From positions 1,612,001 through 1,676,000 of the forward strand of contig CBDCCN010000004.1 in assembly GCA_965214865.1 (NCBI GenBank): DNA of 64,000 bases. The letters are read 5' to 3'. Position 1 is the first letter of the stretch. Each line of letters starts with the position of its first letter. Below, piece by piece: positions 19,109 through 29,456 of this stretch. The translations under genes were made by a program, and so were the position numbers. The notes below the pieces were generated by a model. The model ran no database searches. It worked only from the letters and a program-made list of their open reading frames with translations, and was not told where the DNA came from. Source of the stretch: WTFV01 sp965214865. Lineage in GTDB: Bacteria > Acidobacteriota > Vicinamibacteria > Vicinamibacterales > UBA8438.

Positions 19109-21010
19109 TCAGTCCGACTTCAAGAATAGCACACCGAGCGGCGGCAGCGTCAGGCGCAGGGAGAACGGGCGTCCGTGCGACGGCGCCGCCTCGGCGACGA
19201 CGCCTCCGAGATTGCCGCAACCGCCGCCGCCGTAGCAGGCGCCGTCGCTGTTGAGCCGTTCGAGCCATGCGCCGCCGTGCGGGACGCCGATCCGGTAGTC
19301 GAGCCGCGTGACCGGCGTGAAGTTGCAGACGACGGCGACCGGCCGCCCGCGGCGCCCGCGGCGGAGGAAGCTCAGCACGCTGCCGGTGCGGTCGTCGCAC
19401 TCGATCCACTCGAAGCCGGACGGATCCGCGTCCAGCTCGTGCAGGGCCGGCTCGGCGCGCTGGAACCGATGCAGGTCGCGCACCCAGGCGCGCAGACCGC
19501 CGTGGAGCGGTCTCTCCAGCAAATGCCAGTCGAGGCTCTCGGCATGCGCCCATTCCCGTTCCTGCGCGAACTCGCCGCCCATGAAGAGGAGCTGCTTGCC
19601 GGGGTGGCCGACCGTGTAGCCGCAGAGCAGACGCAGATTGGCGTGCCGCTGCCACTCGTCGCCCGGCATGCGGGCCAGCAGCGAGCCCTTTCCGTGAACG
19701 ACCTCGTCGTGCGAGAGCGGCAGGATGAAGTTCTCGCTGAAGGCATAGACCAAGCCGAAAGTGAGCGCGTCGTGGTGGTGGCCGCGGTGGACGGGGTCCC
19801 GCGACATGTACCGCAACGTGTCGTTCATCCAGCCCATGTTCCACTTGAAACCGAATCCGAGCCCGCTGGCGTCGGTCGGTCGGGTCACCCGCGGCCAGGC
19901 GGTCGATTCCTCGGCCACCATCATGACGCCGGGGTGCTCCGCGTGGACGCGCTGATTCAGGCGCCGCAGGAAGTCCACGGCGTCCAGGTTCTCGTTCCCG
20001 CCGTGCACGTTCGGGACCCACTCCCCGGCCTCGCGCCCGTAGTCGAGGTAGAGCATCGACGAGACGGCGTCGACGCGCAGGCCGTCGAGGTGGTACTTCC
20101 CGAGCCAGAAGAGCGCGCTTGCGATAAGGAAGTTGCCGACCTCGCGGCGGCCGTAGTTGAAGATCAGCGAGCCCCAGTGCGGGTGCTCGGCCTGCTGCGC
20201 GTCCGCGTGCTCGTAGAGGCAGGTGCCGTCGAAGCGGGCCAGGCCGTGGTCATCCTTCGGAAAGTGCGCGGCGGACCAGTCGACGAGGACGCCGATGCCC
20301 CGCCGGTGCAGCGTATCGACCAGTCCCATGAACTCCTGCGGCGCCCCGAAGCGGCTCGTCGGCGCGAAGTAGCCGAGCGTTCCGTAGCCCCACGACTCGT
20401 CCAGCGGATGCTCGGCGATCGGCAGCAGCTCGACGTGCGTGAAACCGAGGTCGGCCACGTGGTCGGCCAGCCGGCCGGCAAGGTCGCGGTAGGTCAGCCA
20501 GCCGCCCCGGCCCGGCGCCCGCATCCAGGAGCCGAGATGCACCTCGTAGATGGAGATGGGGGCGTCGTGCGCGTTGCGAGCCGCGCGCGCCGTCATCCAG
20601 TCGGCGTCGCCCCATTCGTAACCCGCCAGCTCCCAGACCTTCGACGCGGTCCCGGGCCGGAGCTCGGCCGCGAACGCGTAGGGATCGGCCTTCTCGACGG
20701 CGGCGCCGCGGTCCTTCGGCGTGACGAGGTACTTGTACAGCGCGCCGCTGTCGACCCCCGCAACGAACGTCTCCCAGACCCCCGCCTCCGGCCGAAGCTG
20801 CAGCGGGTGGGCCGCCGCGTCCCAGCCGTTGAAGTCGCCGACGACGGCCACGCGGCGCGCGTTGGGCGCCCACACCGCGAAGTGCGCGCCGCCGTCGCCG
20901 TCGTGTTGCGTGAGGTGGGCGCCGAGCTTGTCGTAGCTCCGGTAGTGGGTTCCCTCGGCCAGCAGGTGCAGGTCGTAGTCGGTCAGGAACGGCGCCGCGG
21001 CTCCATGCAC
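19109..21010 (-). CDS. glgB: 1,4-alpha-glucan branching enzyme
   Basis: Introduces alpha-1,6 branches into glycogen; GH13. The CBM48 domain is clear (HFAVWAPNARRVAVVGDFNGWD) and the barrel carries GLRVDAVSSMLYLDY (nucleophile Asp), VAEESTAWP (acid/base Glu) and LPLSHDEVVHGKGSLLARMPGD (third carboxylate plus the branching-enzyme signature). At 633 residues it is a short form lacking the extra N-terminal N1 domain of the Escherichia coli enzyme. The start appears to be GTG at 21010; the only nearby ATG is out of frame. It is divergent from glgA across a 270-base gap that must hold promoters for both. Confidence 0.95.
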   Translation of the reverse strand: MHGAAAPFLTDYDLHLLAEGTHYRSYDKLGAHLTQHDGDGGAHFAVWAPNARRVAVVGDFNGWDAAAHPLQLRPEAGVWETFVAGVDSGALYKYLVTPKDRGAAVEKADPYAFAAELRPGTASKVWELAGYEWGDADWMTARAARNAHDAPISIYEVHLGSWMRAPGRGGWLTYRDLAGRLADHVADLGFTHVELLPIAEHPLDESWGYGTLGYFAPTSRFGAPQEFMGLVDTLHRRGIGVLVDWSAAHFPKDDHGLARFDGTCLYEHADAQQAEHPHWGSLIFNYGRREVGNFLIASALFWLGKYHLDGLRVDAVSSMLYLDYGREAGEWVPNVHGGNENLDAVDFLRRLNQRVHAEHPGVMMVAEESTAWPRVTRPTDASGLGFGFKWNMGWMNDTLRYMSRDPVHRGHHHDALTFGLVYAFSENFILPLSHDEVVHGKGSLLARMPGDEWQRHANLRLLCGYTVGHPGKQLLFMGGEFAQEREWAHAESLDWHLLERPLHGGLRAWVRDLHRFQRAEPALHELDADPSGFEWIECDDRTGSVLSFLRRGRRGRPVAVVCNFTPVTRLDYRIGVPHGGAWLERLNSDGACYGGGGCGNLGGVVAEAAPSHGRPFSLRLTLPPLGVLFLKSD

Positions 21011-21280
21011 GGGTCAACCGCCGGCGGGCTCGCAGGGTGGGTCCGGGGCGCCGTCGGAGATTCCGGTCGTCATGGCGTGTGGTCGTCGGCGCGCCGGGAG
21101 CGGCCGCGGGACGTCGGCAGCCGATACTACTACGCACGGCGGACCCGTGTGCGCACGGCGAAGGCCGCGCTCGAGGCGACTCGCCGGGGCGCTGGGGAGG
21201 GCGCCGGCGGTCGTCCGCCACGAGCGACGGTTCCGCCGCGTTCGACACGACTCGTTACACTCTCGGTGCGAAGGAGGCTC

Positions 21281-22729
<1,449 letters not shown>

Positions 22730-22845
22730 TTCCCGCCGTCATCGGGTTTGGCATTCACGGTCGACATGTTGTTGAATGACCAGCCGCGGTGGGAAGAGCC
22801 GCGGATTGGGCGACGCGCAGACACGGGGCAGGGAGCGCTCCATCG

Positions 22846-24114
22846 ATGACGAACGGCTCGACCGCCATCCCGCACGACGGCGGCCACGCGCCCCGCTGGC
22901 GGACGCCGGCGCTGGTCATCGCCGCGGCGTGCGCGATCGCCATGCTCGGCTTCGGCGCGCGGTCGATCTTCGGGCTCTTTCTGGAGCCGATGACCACGGC
23001 GCGGGGCTGGGGCCGCGAGACGTTCGCACTGGCCCTGGCGATCCAGAACCTCCTGTGGGGCATGGCCCTGCCGTTCGCCGGCGCGCTCAGCGACCGCTTC
23101 GGGTCGCCGCGGGTGCTGGCGGCGGGGGCCGCGATCTACGCCGCCGGCATCTGGGGGATGACGACCGCCGAGAGCTCCGGCATGCTGCACTTGACGGCCG
23201 GCGTCCTGGTGGGCGTCGGGGTGGCGTTCACCGCATTCTCCATTGCGCTCGCGGCCATGGTGAAAGTGGTGGGCGCCGAGCGGCGCTCGCTGGCCCTGGG
23301 GCTGGGCACCGCGGCCGGATCGTCCGGGCAGGTCGTCTTCTCGCCGCTCGGCCAGGCGTTCATCTCCGCGTACGGGTGGCAGACGGCGCTGCTGTTCCTG
23401 GCCGCGTCGGCGCTCCTGATCGCGCCGCTGGCGTTCCTGCTGCCGGGATCGCCGGCCGTGCGGGGCGCGGCGCCGGCGTCCGAGCAGTCGCTGCCGGCCG
23501 CCCTCCGCGAGGCGTTCGGCCACCGCGGTTACGCGCTGCTGACCACCGGCTTCTTCGTCTGCGGCTTCCACGTCGCCTTCATCACGGTGCATTTCCCGGC
23601 CTACGTCCGCGACCTCGGCCTCTCGGCGTCGGTCGGGGCGGGGGCGATCGCGGTCATCGGCCTGTTCAACATCCTCGGCTCGTTCGCGTCCGGCGCGGCC
23701 GGCCAGCGCTGGAGCAAGAAATGCGGGCTGAGCACCATCTACGCGCTGCGCGCGGTGGCGATCACGGCGCTGCTGCTGCTGCCGAAGACGGCCGCCGTCA
23801 TCTACCTGTTCGCCGCCGTCATGGGGGTGCTGTGGCTCTCGACGGTGCCCCTGACGACCGGCATCGTCGGCCAGATCTTCGGCGTGCGCTACCTGGCCAC
23901 GCTGTTCGGGGTGGTCTTCCTCAGCCACCAGCTCGGCAGCTTCCTCGGCGTCTGGCTGGGCGGCCGGCTCTTCGACGCGACCGGTTCCTACGACGGCGTC
24001 TGGTGGGCCGGCGTCGCCCTGGGCCTCGCCGCCGCCGTGATTCACCTGCCGATCGACGAACGGCCGCTCGTCCGCCACGCCTCGATCACGCCGGCCGGCT
24101 CCGGAACCCACTGA
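22846..24114 (+). CDS. MFS transporter, oxalate/formate- or monocarboxylate-type
   Basis: A 422-residue inner-membrane carrier with about twelve hydrophobic segments in two six-helix halves. The first helix region reads RSIFGLFLEPMTTARGWGRETF, a pattern typical of the monocarboxylate/oxalate-formate branch of MFS (RSFGVFFxPLxxEFGWSR), followed by ALSDRFGSPRVL, the loop 2-3 motif. The substrate cannot be told from sequence. I chose the ATG at 22846; a GTG at 22789 would add 19 unconserved residues. It follows glgA by 116 bases and converges on the dimethylformamidase-like gene, so no functional link is evident. Confidence 0.83.
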   Translation: MTNGSTAIPHDGGHAPRWRTPALVIAAACAIAMLGFGARSIFGLFLEPMTTARGWGRETFALALAIQNLLWGMALPFAGALSDRFGSPRVLAAGAAIYAAGIWGMTTAESSGMLHLTAGVLVGVGVAFTAFSIALAAMVKVVGAERRSLALGLGTAAGSSGQVVFSPLGQAFISAYGWQTALLFLAASALLIAPLAFLLPGSPAVRGAAPASEQSLPAALREAFGHRGYALLTTGFFVCGFHVAFITVHFPAYVRDLGLSASVGAGAIAVIGLFNILGSFASGAAGQRWSKKCGLSTIYALRAVAITALLLLPKTAAVIYLFAAVMGVLWLSTVPLTTGIVGQIFGVRYLATLFGVVFLSHQLGSFLGVWLGGRLFDATGSYDGVWWAGVALGLAAAVIHLPIDERPLVRHASITPAGSGTH

Positions 24115-24186
24115 CAGGAAGCCTGTAGTCCGGGTGATCGCGCGGCCCGGTCCCGGAGCGCCGGGGTCGCATCTCCTGCGGCCCCC

Positions 24187-26553
24187 TCACCGGGCCGCGT
24201 CCGGATCCGTGCCGCTCGGCCACGGGATCGGCTCGTCGTCGGCGAACCGCCGCAGGACGTTCTCCGTGATCCGCGAGACGTCGTTGTCGTAGCCGTTGTA
24301 GGACAGGCTGCCGCTCCAGGCGATGGAGGCGGTCGAGAACACGGCGCCGCCGTTCGGGTATTCCAGGTACGCCATGTCGGCGTAAACGAGGACGTTCTCG
24401 GTCCCGCCCTGCCGCGAGTCCGACGTGTTGACCTCCTCGACCACGTGCTGGTAGGCGTCCGAGTGCCCGAACGACCGGGCCAGGATCAGCGTGTGGGCCG
24501 GTGATCCGAGGGCGTAGTCGACCCGGTCGAGCTCCGAGCCGGCCGCGCCGACGTCGAGGACCAGCGACGGGTGCTCGCCGATCAGCGCGTCCTCGTCGAG
24601 CCCCTCGAAGATGAACGCGGCGCGCGGATCGAAGCTGCCCGGCATCCGCCGGAACGGCGAGTTGCGGTCGAATCCCTGGGCGGTGAATCCGACGCCCACC
24701 AGCATCTGCGGCGCCCGGCCGCGGAACCGCCAGAGGCCGCCGAACTCCCCGGTCGTGGCATGGTAGGTCTCGCCGGGCGCGCCCTGCCAGTGCTCGGTTC
24801 CGTGCTCGCGGCGGACCTCGATGAACCGCCCCGTCGGGTCCAGGCTGGTGATCCAGTAGAACCCGTTGCCGCCCATGTACATGAGGCGGCCGCCCCCGGT
24901 CAGGTACGCCTCCAGGGCGTCGAGCATCTGCACCGACGTGTACTCGGGATGCGTCCCGGTGAGGACGACGTTGTAGGGCTCGATCAGCGCCACGCCTTCG
25001 TGGTGGAGATCGTGGTCGGTGATGACGTCGACGTCGAAGCCCCTGGCGTCGAACCAGTCCACCAGGTGCGTATCCGCCATGAACTGCCAGGGGTTGCGGG
25101 TGGTGATCTTCGGCCGCATGTTGGTGATCGGCCGCAGCGCCGACGAGTAGGCGATGCCGCTGCCGTCGGTGTGGGTGGAGTACAGGCTCAATTGACCCTC
25201 TCCCTCGCGGCCGGTGCGGGCGTAGGCGAGATAGCTGAACGTCGGGACGAGGAACGCGATGCGGGCGGTCGTCGTCCCCCGTCGCGGCCGGACGAAGAAC
25301 GGCACGTGGTCTTCGCTCGTCGCGGTTCGCAACCGGGCGGCGTAGATGCCGCTCGCGAGGTCGTCCGGAATCCGGAGCTCGAATCCGACGTCCCAGCCGG
25401 CGTCGACGAGGTCGTCGTCGTGGAAGTAAATGGCGCCGTACTGGTCGCGCGCGTGCTTGAAATCCATCACCGTTGCGTTCCAGGTGTGTCCCGTGACGGC
25501 GCGGGTGGGGGCGTTGACCGTCCGCCCGTGCAATTCCCGCGGCGAACGGTCGCGCACGGTCTCCGATTCGACGTCGGCGGAGAAGTCCCAGTCGGCCAGC
25601 GCGTCGCCCGGCCCGCCGCCCTGTTCGATGGCGTCGATCTCGGCCGCGCGGAGGGCGCGATCGTAGATCCGGGGGTTGTCGATCTTGCCGTTGTAGTGCC
25701 CGGCGGCCGACCGCCTCCCGCCGGTGTGCGTCCAGTGCGCCGCGATCAGCAGCGGCAGATCGTTCGGCCCGACCGCCCGTACCGCCGCGGTCCGCTCCAC
25801 CGTGGCCCGCGTCGCGTCGCCGGGGAATCCGGTCCGGGGGCGCTGCACGAAGACCACCCGCCCGGTGGCGGCGTCGTAGCTCACCGCCGCGAAGTACCAG
25901 GAGGTGCGAACCCCGTGCGGCCGGGGTCTGGCGGCGCCGGGGATCGCGGACCGCCACGCGCGCAGCGGCGGCTCCGCGTGCAGCGTCTCGGTGGCGCCGT
26001 CCTCGCCGCCGAGCCGGAGCGCGAGCCGGCCCTCGGCGTCGATGAAGACGCCGTAGCCGCCCTCGGCGTCGTCGGACCACTTGGTGACGATGCCCTGCGC
26101 GGCGCGCTCGCCGAACGACATGCCCGGCGTCGTCGGCGCGATCCACGCGGTGACGGTGAAGCTCCCGCGCAGTCGCAGGGCCGGCGCGTCCGGCACCAGC
26201 ACGAAGGAACCGAACGGCAGCTCCTGCCGGCGGCCCGCGTAGTCGCCGCTCACCGGCGTCTCGATCAGCGTCTCCTTGAATCCCGGCCCGTTCGGGTTGG
26301 CGTCGCCGTGGATCAGCCGCACGACGTCGGCCCGGTATTCCGGCTCCTCGCTGCTCACCATGAACCGGATGGTCTCGCCCGGCTGGACGCTCAGGCGATC
26401 CGCGTAGCCGACGATGCCGCGCTCCCGCAGCATCTCCGGCACCTCGGTGGAGCGCTGCTGCGCGACCTGGGCCGTCGCGCTCGCGGCGAGCAGCGCTGCA
26501 ACGGCCGGCGCCGCGGCGGCCACGACGTGCGCACGCATCCGGATGGCGGCCAT
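24187..26553 (-). CDS. Exported homologue of the N,N-dimethylformamidase large (beta) subunit
   Basis: A 788-residue protein. Residues 1-31 form a cleavable signal (ALLAASATAQ at its end). Residues about 90-320 contain a LamG/concanavalin-like module (FTVTAWIAPTTPGMSF, then GKIDNPRIYDRALRAAEID), and the C-terminal part (LVPTFSYLAYARTGREGE, ALEAYLTGGGRLMYMGGNGF, and later FSTASIAWSGSLSYNG) matches the dimethylformamidase beta-subunit C-terminal domain, whose best-known member hydrolyses DMF with an iron site of two Tyr and one Glu. The start is ATG at 26553 behind GAGGAGG. The family is broad and the known enzyme is cytoplasmic, so the substrate here is uncertain; export is unusual. It is the last gene of a three-gene unit with the PD40 and MFS genes. 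Confidence 0.78.
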   Translation of the reverse strand: MAAIRMRAHVVAAAAPAVAALLAASATAQVAQQRSTEVPEMLRERGIVGYADRLSVQPGETIRFMVSSEEPEYRADVVRLIHGDANPNGPGFKETLIETPVSGDYAGRRQELPFGSFVLVPDAPALRLRGSFTVTAWIAPTTPGMSFGERAAQGIVTKWSDDAEGGYGVFIDAEGRLALRLGGEDGATETLHAEPPLRAWRSAIPGAARPRPHGVRTSWYFAAVSYDAATGRVVFVQRPRTGFPGDATRATVERTAAVRAVGPNDLPLLIAAHWTHTGGRRSAAGHYNGKIDNPRIYDRALRAAEIDAIEQGGGPGDALADWDFSADVESETVRDRSPRELHGRTVNAPTRAVTGHTWNATVMDFKHARDQYGAIYFHDDDLVDAGWDVGFELRIPDDLASGIYAARLRTATSEDHVPFFVRPRRGTTTARIAFLVPTFSYLAYARTGREGEGQLSLYSTHTDGSGIAYSSALRPITNMRPKITTRNPWQFMADTHLVDWFDARGFDVDVITDHDLHHEGVALIEPYNVVLTGTHPEYTSVQMLDALEAYLTGGGRLMYMGGNGFYWITSLDPTGRFIEVRREHGTEHWQGAPGETYHATTGEFGGLWRFRGRAPQMLVGVGFTAQGFDRNSPFRRMPGSFDPRAAFIFEGLDEDALIGEHPSLVLDVGAAGSELDRVDYALGSPAHTLILARSFGHSDAYQHVVEEVNTSDSRQGGTENVLVYADMAYLEYPNGGAVFSTASIAWSGSLSYNGYDNDVSRITENVLRRFADDEPIPWPSGTDPDAAR

Positions 26554-26566
26554 GGGGTGCCTCCTC

Positions 26567-28015
26567 TCAGCCTTCCGTGGTGATGGCGGTCTCGAGCGCC
26601 GCGCCGCTCCGCAGCACCGCCGGCGAAGACGCCTGCTCGAGGAAGATCTCCGGCCCGCCGCCGCCGTCGGCGGGGAGCACCCACACGTCCGCGATCGGCG
26701 ATCCGGTCTCTTCCGGCAGGGCGTACAGAACGCGGTCGTCGTCGAGCCACTCGACTTGGTCGTCGACGCTGCGCGTCTCGGCCAGCGGGGTCTCCTCCAG
26801 CGTCTCCAGGTCGAGCACATGCGGTTGCCAGTGCGCCCTTGCGCTGCCCGGCATCCGTTTCTTGAAGGCGACGCGCGTCTCGTCCGGCGACAGGGCGGGG
26901 CATTCGATGCCGTCGGTGACCACGCGCAGGGTGCGGTCCGCGAGGCTGCCCTCGACCAGGTACATCACGCCCCCGGTGCCGAGGGTGGCGAAGAAGCGAT
27001 CGCCGTCCGCCGCGAACGTCACGCCCCAGAAGTTGAAATCCAGCGAGTGGAACGGCTGTCCGTCACGCACGACCGGAAGCTCCTCCAGGTTCGCCACGAC
27101 CGGCGCGCCCGTCTCCGTGTCGACGATGCCGGTCTCGGTGGAGAAGAGGCTGTCCGCGTACGAGTGACCCGACACGAAGACGGTGATCGCGGCGTGGCGG
27201 CCGTCGGGCGAGACGCGCGTGCGGCTGGGGATGCCGTTGAGCGGCACCCGATGCCGCGGGCGGAAGGCCGCGTCGAACAGCACCGCGGTGTAGGTGGTGA
27301 AGAACTGGCGTTCCACGACCAGGCACGAGCCGTGTCCGGCGGCGAAGTGAAGACGGTGGCACTGGAGCGGCGTGGCCTCGCGCGTGCGCCGGCCGGGCAG
27401 TTCGGTCTCCACGGCCAGAAAGCCGTGACTGCGATCGAGCCCGGTGTGGCGGACGAGGAACCGGCGCCCGGGAGACGGAGCCGCGTGCTCCTCCGATGCG
27501 GATTCGGCAAAGCTCGGCGGTCGCTCGGTCGAGGCGGGCTCACCCGCGTCCGGAAGCCTCTCCGCCGCCGTCGGGTCCTTGCGCGAGGTGTCCGCATCCG
27601 CCGCGCCGGCGGTGCGCCCCGACGCGGTCGGGGTCGCCGGGGTCGCTCCCGCCGCCCGCTCGGCAAGACGCTCTGCGCCCGCGCTCGTTTCCTGCGGAGC
27701 CGCCGGTGCGGGTGGGAGACGCGCGGGCGATACCGGGTCGGGTCGGACGGGCGCCGCGTCGAGCGATCCGCTGCGCGGGGGCAGGCCGCTCCCGCCGGCC
27801 CGGTCGGTGGACCGCGCGATCGCGAACCATGCGTACGCGCCGGTCAGCAGGGCGCAGAGCGCGCACAGCAGCAGGAAACGCGCGGCGTTCGAAGGTTCGG
27901 GCGCCGCGCCGCTCCCGGCGCCCCGCGAGGCGCCGCCGCCGGCCCCCCGGCGCGCGGCGTCCACCCCGGCGCGTTCCGCCGCGCGCCGCTCAGGCGGTCG
28001 CGTTTCGTCCGCCAT
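26567..28015 (-). CDS. Membrane-anchored PD40/beta-propeller-like protein
   Basis: A 482-residue protein with a single membrane helix at about residues 45-67 (FLLLCALCALLTGAYAWFAI), a Pro/Ala-rich linker to about residue 180, and a C-terminal region of beta-propeller-like repeats. Two repeats carry the S-P-D pattern of WD40-like/TolB repeats: RVSPDGRHAAITVF and ALSPDETRVAFKKR; a third is FAADGDRFFATLG. The topology places the propeller outside the cytoplasm. Its start overlaps the end of the upstream MFS gene by 26 bases and it ends 13 bases before the dimethylformamidase-like gene, so the three are one operon. The function is unknown; propellers of this kind bind proteins or glycans. Confidence 0.7.
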   Translation of the reverse strand: MADETRPPERRAAERAGVDAARRGAGGGASRGAGSGAAPEPSNAARFLLLCALCALLTGAYAWFAIARSTDRAGGSGLPPRSGSLDAAPVRPDPVSPARLPPAPAAPQETSAGAERLAERAAGATPATPTASGRTAGAADADTSRKDPTAAERLPDAGEPASTERPPSFAESASEEHAAPSPGRRFLVRHTGLDRSHGFLAVETELPGRRTREATPLQCHRLHFAAGHGSCLVVERQFFTTYTAVLFDAAFRPRHRVPLNGIPSRTRVSPDGRHAAITVFVSGHSYADSLFSTETGIVDTETGAPVVANLEELPVVRDGQPFHSLDFNFWGVTFAADGDRFFATLGTGGVMYLVEGSLADRTLRVVTDGIECPALSPDETRVAFKKRMPGSARAHWQPHVLDLETLEETPLAETRSVDDQVEWLDDDRVLYALPEETGSPIADVWVLPADGGGGPEIFLEQASSPAVLRSGAALETAITTEG

Positions 28016-29264
28016 CGCCGGCACCCCCCCGCAGCGCCGCCGTGGCCAGGACGGTGGCGCCGCCGAGCGCGATCGTGAACCAGACCAACGTCTGCAGCGG
28101 ACCGTACGCCGCCCACGCCGCGCCGAAGGCGATGGATGCCGCCAGCCGCCCGAGACTCGTCATGGTGGTCAGCAGGGCAAGGCCCGTACCCCGGACCTCC
28201 GCGGGCAGCATGGCGCTCGCCAGCGCCATCAGCACGCCCTCCGTCAACGCATAATAGCCACCCAGCAGCAGGATGCATACCGCCAGCTCGGAGAGGGACA
28301 CCTCGCCGGAAGCGGCGGTCAGGTACGCCAGCAGCAGCATCCCGTGTCCGGCGAGAAACGTGGTGCGGCGGCCGACGCGGTCCGCCAGCATCCCGGCCGG
28401 CAGGGCCAGCAGCAGGAAACTGCCCGCGGTCCCGACGTAGAGGAGCGGGAACAGGCCCGGGTTCAGCCCGGTGCGCTGCTGCAGAACGAGATAGAGGAAG
28501 CCGTCGCTGACGGTGGCCAGAGCGAGCAGCGTCCCGGCGCAGGTCAGTCCGGCGAACCCGCGCGCGGCGAACAGGGAGCGGATGGCCCGGCCGGGTTGCA
28601 GCGGTGTTTCCCGGTCCGGGGCCAGGCCGCGCGCGCTCCTGACGAACAGCCAGAGGACGCCGACGCCGATGACGGCGACCGCGAAGCTCGCGACGAAGAC
28701 CAGGTCGTAGGCATCCGGCGCGGCGGACAGGATGGCGAGCGCCACGAGCGGCCCCGCCATCGCGCCTGCGCTGTCGAGCGCGCGGTGGACGCCGAAGCTG
28801 GCGGCCAGGCCGGCGCGCCCGCTGCTCAGCGAGATCAACGCATCGCGCGGCGCCGCCCGCAGGCCCTTCGCGGCGCGGTCCACCGCGACGATCGCCGCGA
28901 TCAGCGGCCAGGCGCCGCCTGCCCCGAGCAGCCCGATCCGGCACAGCGCCGAGGCGCCGTAGCCGACCGCGGCTACCTCCTTGTCGCGTCGCGTGCGATC
29001 CGAGGCGAAGCCCCCGGCCAGCCGCAACAGGGCGGTCATGCCGTGGTACAGGCCGTCGACCAGTCCGAACTGCAGCGGGGTGAGGCCGAGGTACAGCACC
29101 AAGTAGATCGGCAGCACGGTCGCGACCATCTCGGACGAGACGTCCGTCAGCAGGCTCGTGAACCCGAGCGCCACGACGTTGCGGCTGACGTGCGGCCGGA
29201 ACCGCCCGCCCCGCAGGGTCCGCACGGTCCGGCGCAACGCGGCCGCGGCGTCGACCTGGTACAT
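27990..29264 (-). CDS. MFS transporter
   Basis: A 424-residue carrier with about twelve membrane helices. The N-terminal segment NVVALGFTSLLTDVSSEMVATVLPIYL is characteristic of a subgroup of MFS proteins annotated as drug or sugar efflux permeases; the loop 2-3 motif is GGFASDRTRRDKEVAAVGYG. A further conserved patch is DRAAKGLRAAPRDALISL, seen in the same subgroup. The ATG at 29264 has a GGAGGG ribosome site. It heads a minus-strand operon with the PD40 and dimethylformamidase-like genes, suggesting the three handle a common compound. The substrate is unknown. Confidence 0.83.
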   Translation of the reverse strand: MYQVDAAAALRRTVRTLRGGRFRPHVSRNVVALGFTSLLTDVSSEMVATVLPIYLVLYLGLTPLQFGLVDGLYHGMTALLRLAGGFASDRTRRDKEVAAVGYGASALCRIGLLGAGGAWPLIAAIVAVDRAAKGLRAAPRDALISLSSGRAGLAASFGVHRALDSAGAMAGPLVALAILSAAPDAYDLVFVASFAVAVIGVGVLWLFVRSARGLAPDRETPLQPGRAIRSLFAARGFAGLTCAGTLLALATVSDGFLYLVLQQRTGLNPGLFPLLYVGTAGSFLLLALPAGMLADRVGRRTTFLAGHGMLLLAYLTAASGEVSLSELAVCILLLGGYYALTEGVLMALASAMLPAEVRGTGLALLTTMTSLGRLAASIAFGAAWAAYGPLQTLVWFTIALGGATVLATAALRGGAGDGGRNATA

Positions 29265-29277
29265 GGCGGCCCTCCAG

Positions 29278-29385
29278 GCGCGGCGTCCGACCCGACCGTC
29301 CTTCGCCGGCCCGCGCGCCCGCCGTCACGTCGGCGACGACCCGCCCCGCGGCGCGGCGTCCGACCCGGCCGTCCTTCGCCGGCCC
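29278..29385. repeat. Pair of 35-bp direct repeats in the divergent promoter gap
   Basis: The 35-bp unit beginning GCGCGGCGTCCGACCC occurs at 29278-29312 and again at 29351-29385, with one mismatch (GACC against GGCC) and a 73-base period. Both copies sit between the divergent MFS operon and the copper-monooxygenase-like gene, in the only space available for their promoters. They may be regulator-binding repeats or a small duplication. Confidence 0.85.
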
Positions 29386-29456
29386 CCTCATCGTGACAGA
29401 ATGGCCGGAAGTCTGCGCGGTAGAACGGTACAGAATCCTGGAGCCGAACCTGCACC

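Noticed and set aside
19175..21280. Plus-strand frame upstream of and in phase with glgA
   Set aside because: It is antisense to glgB and has no family resemblance; AAGGAGG at 21271 and the conserved N terminus fix the glgA start at 21281.
24571..26583. 670-codon plus-strand frame opposite the dimethylformamidase-like gene
   Set aside because: Antisense shadow with biased composition and no domain; the minus-strand protein has a signal peptide, ribosome site and family match.
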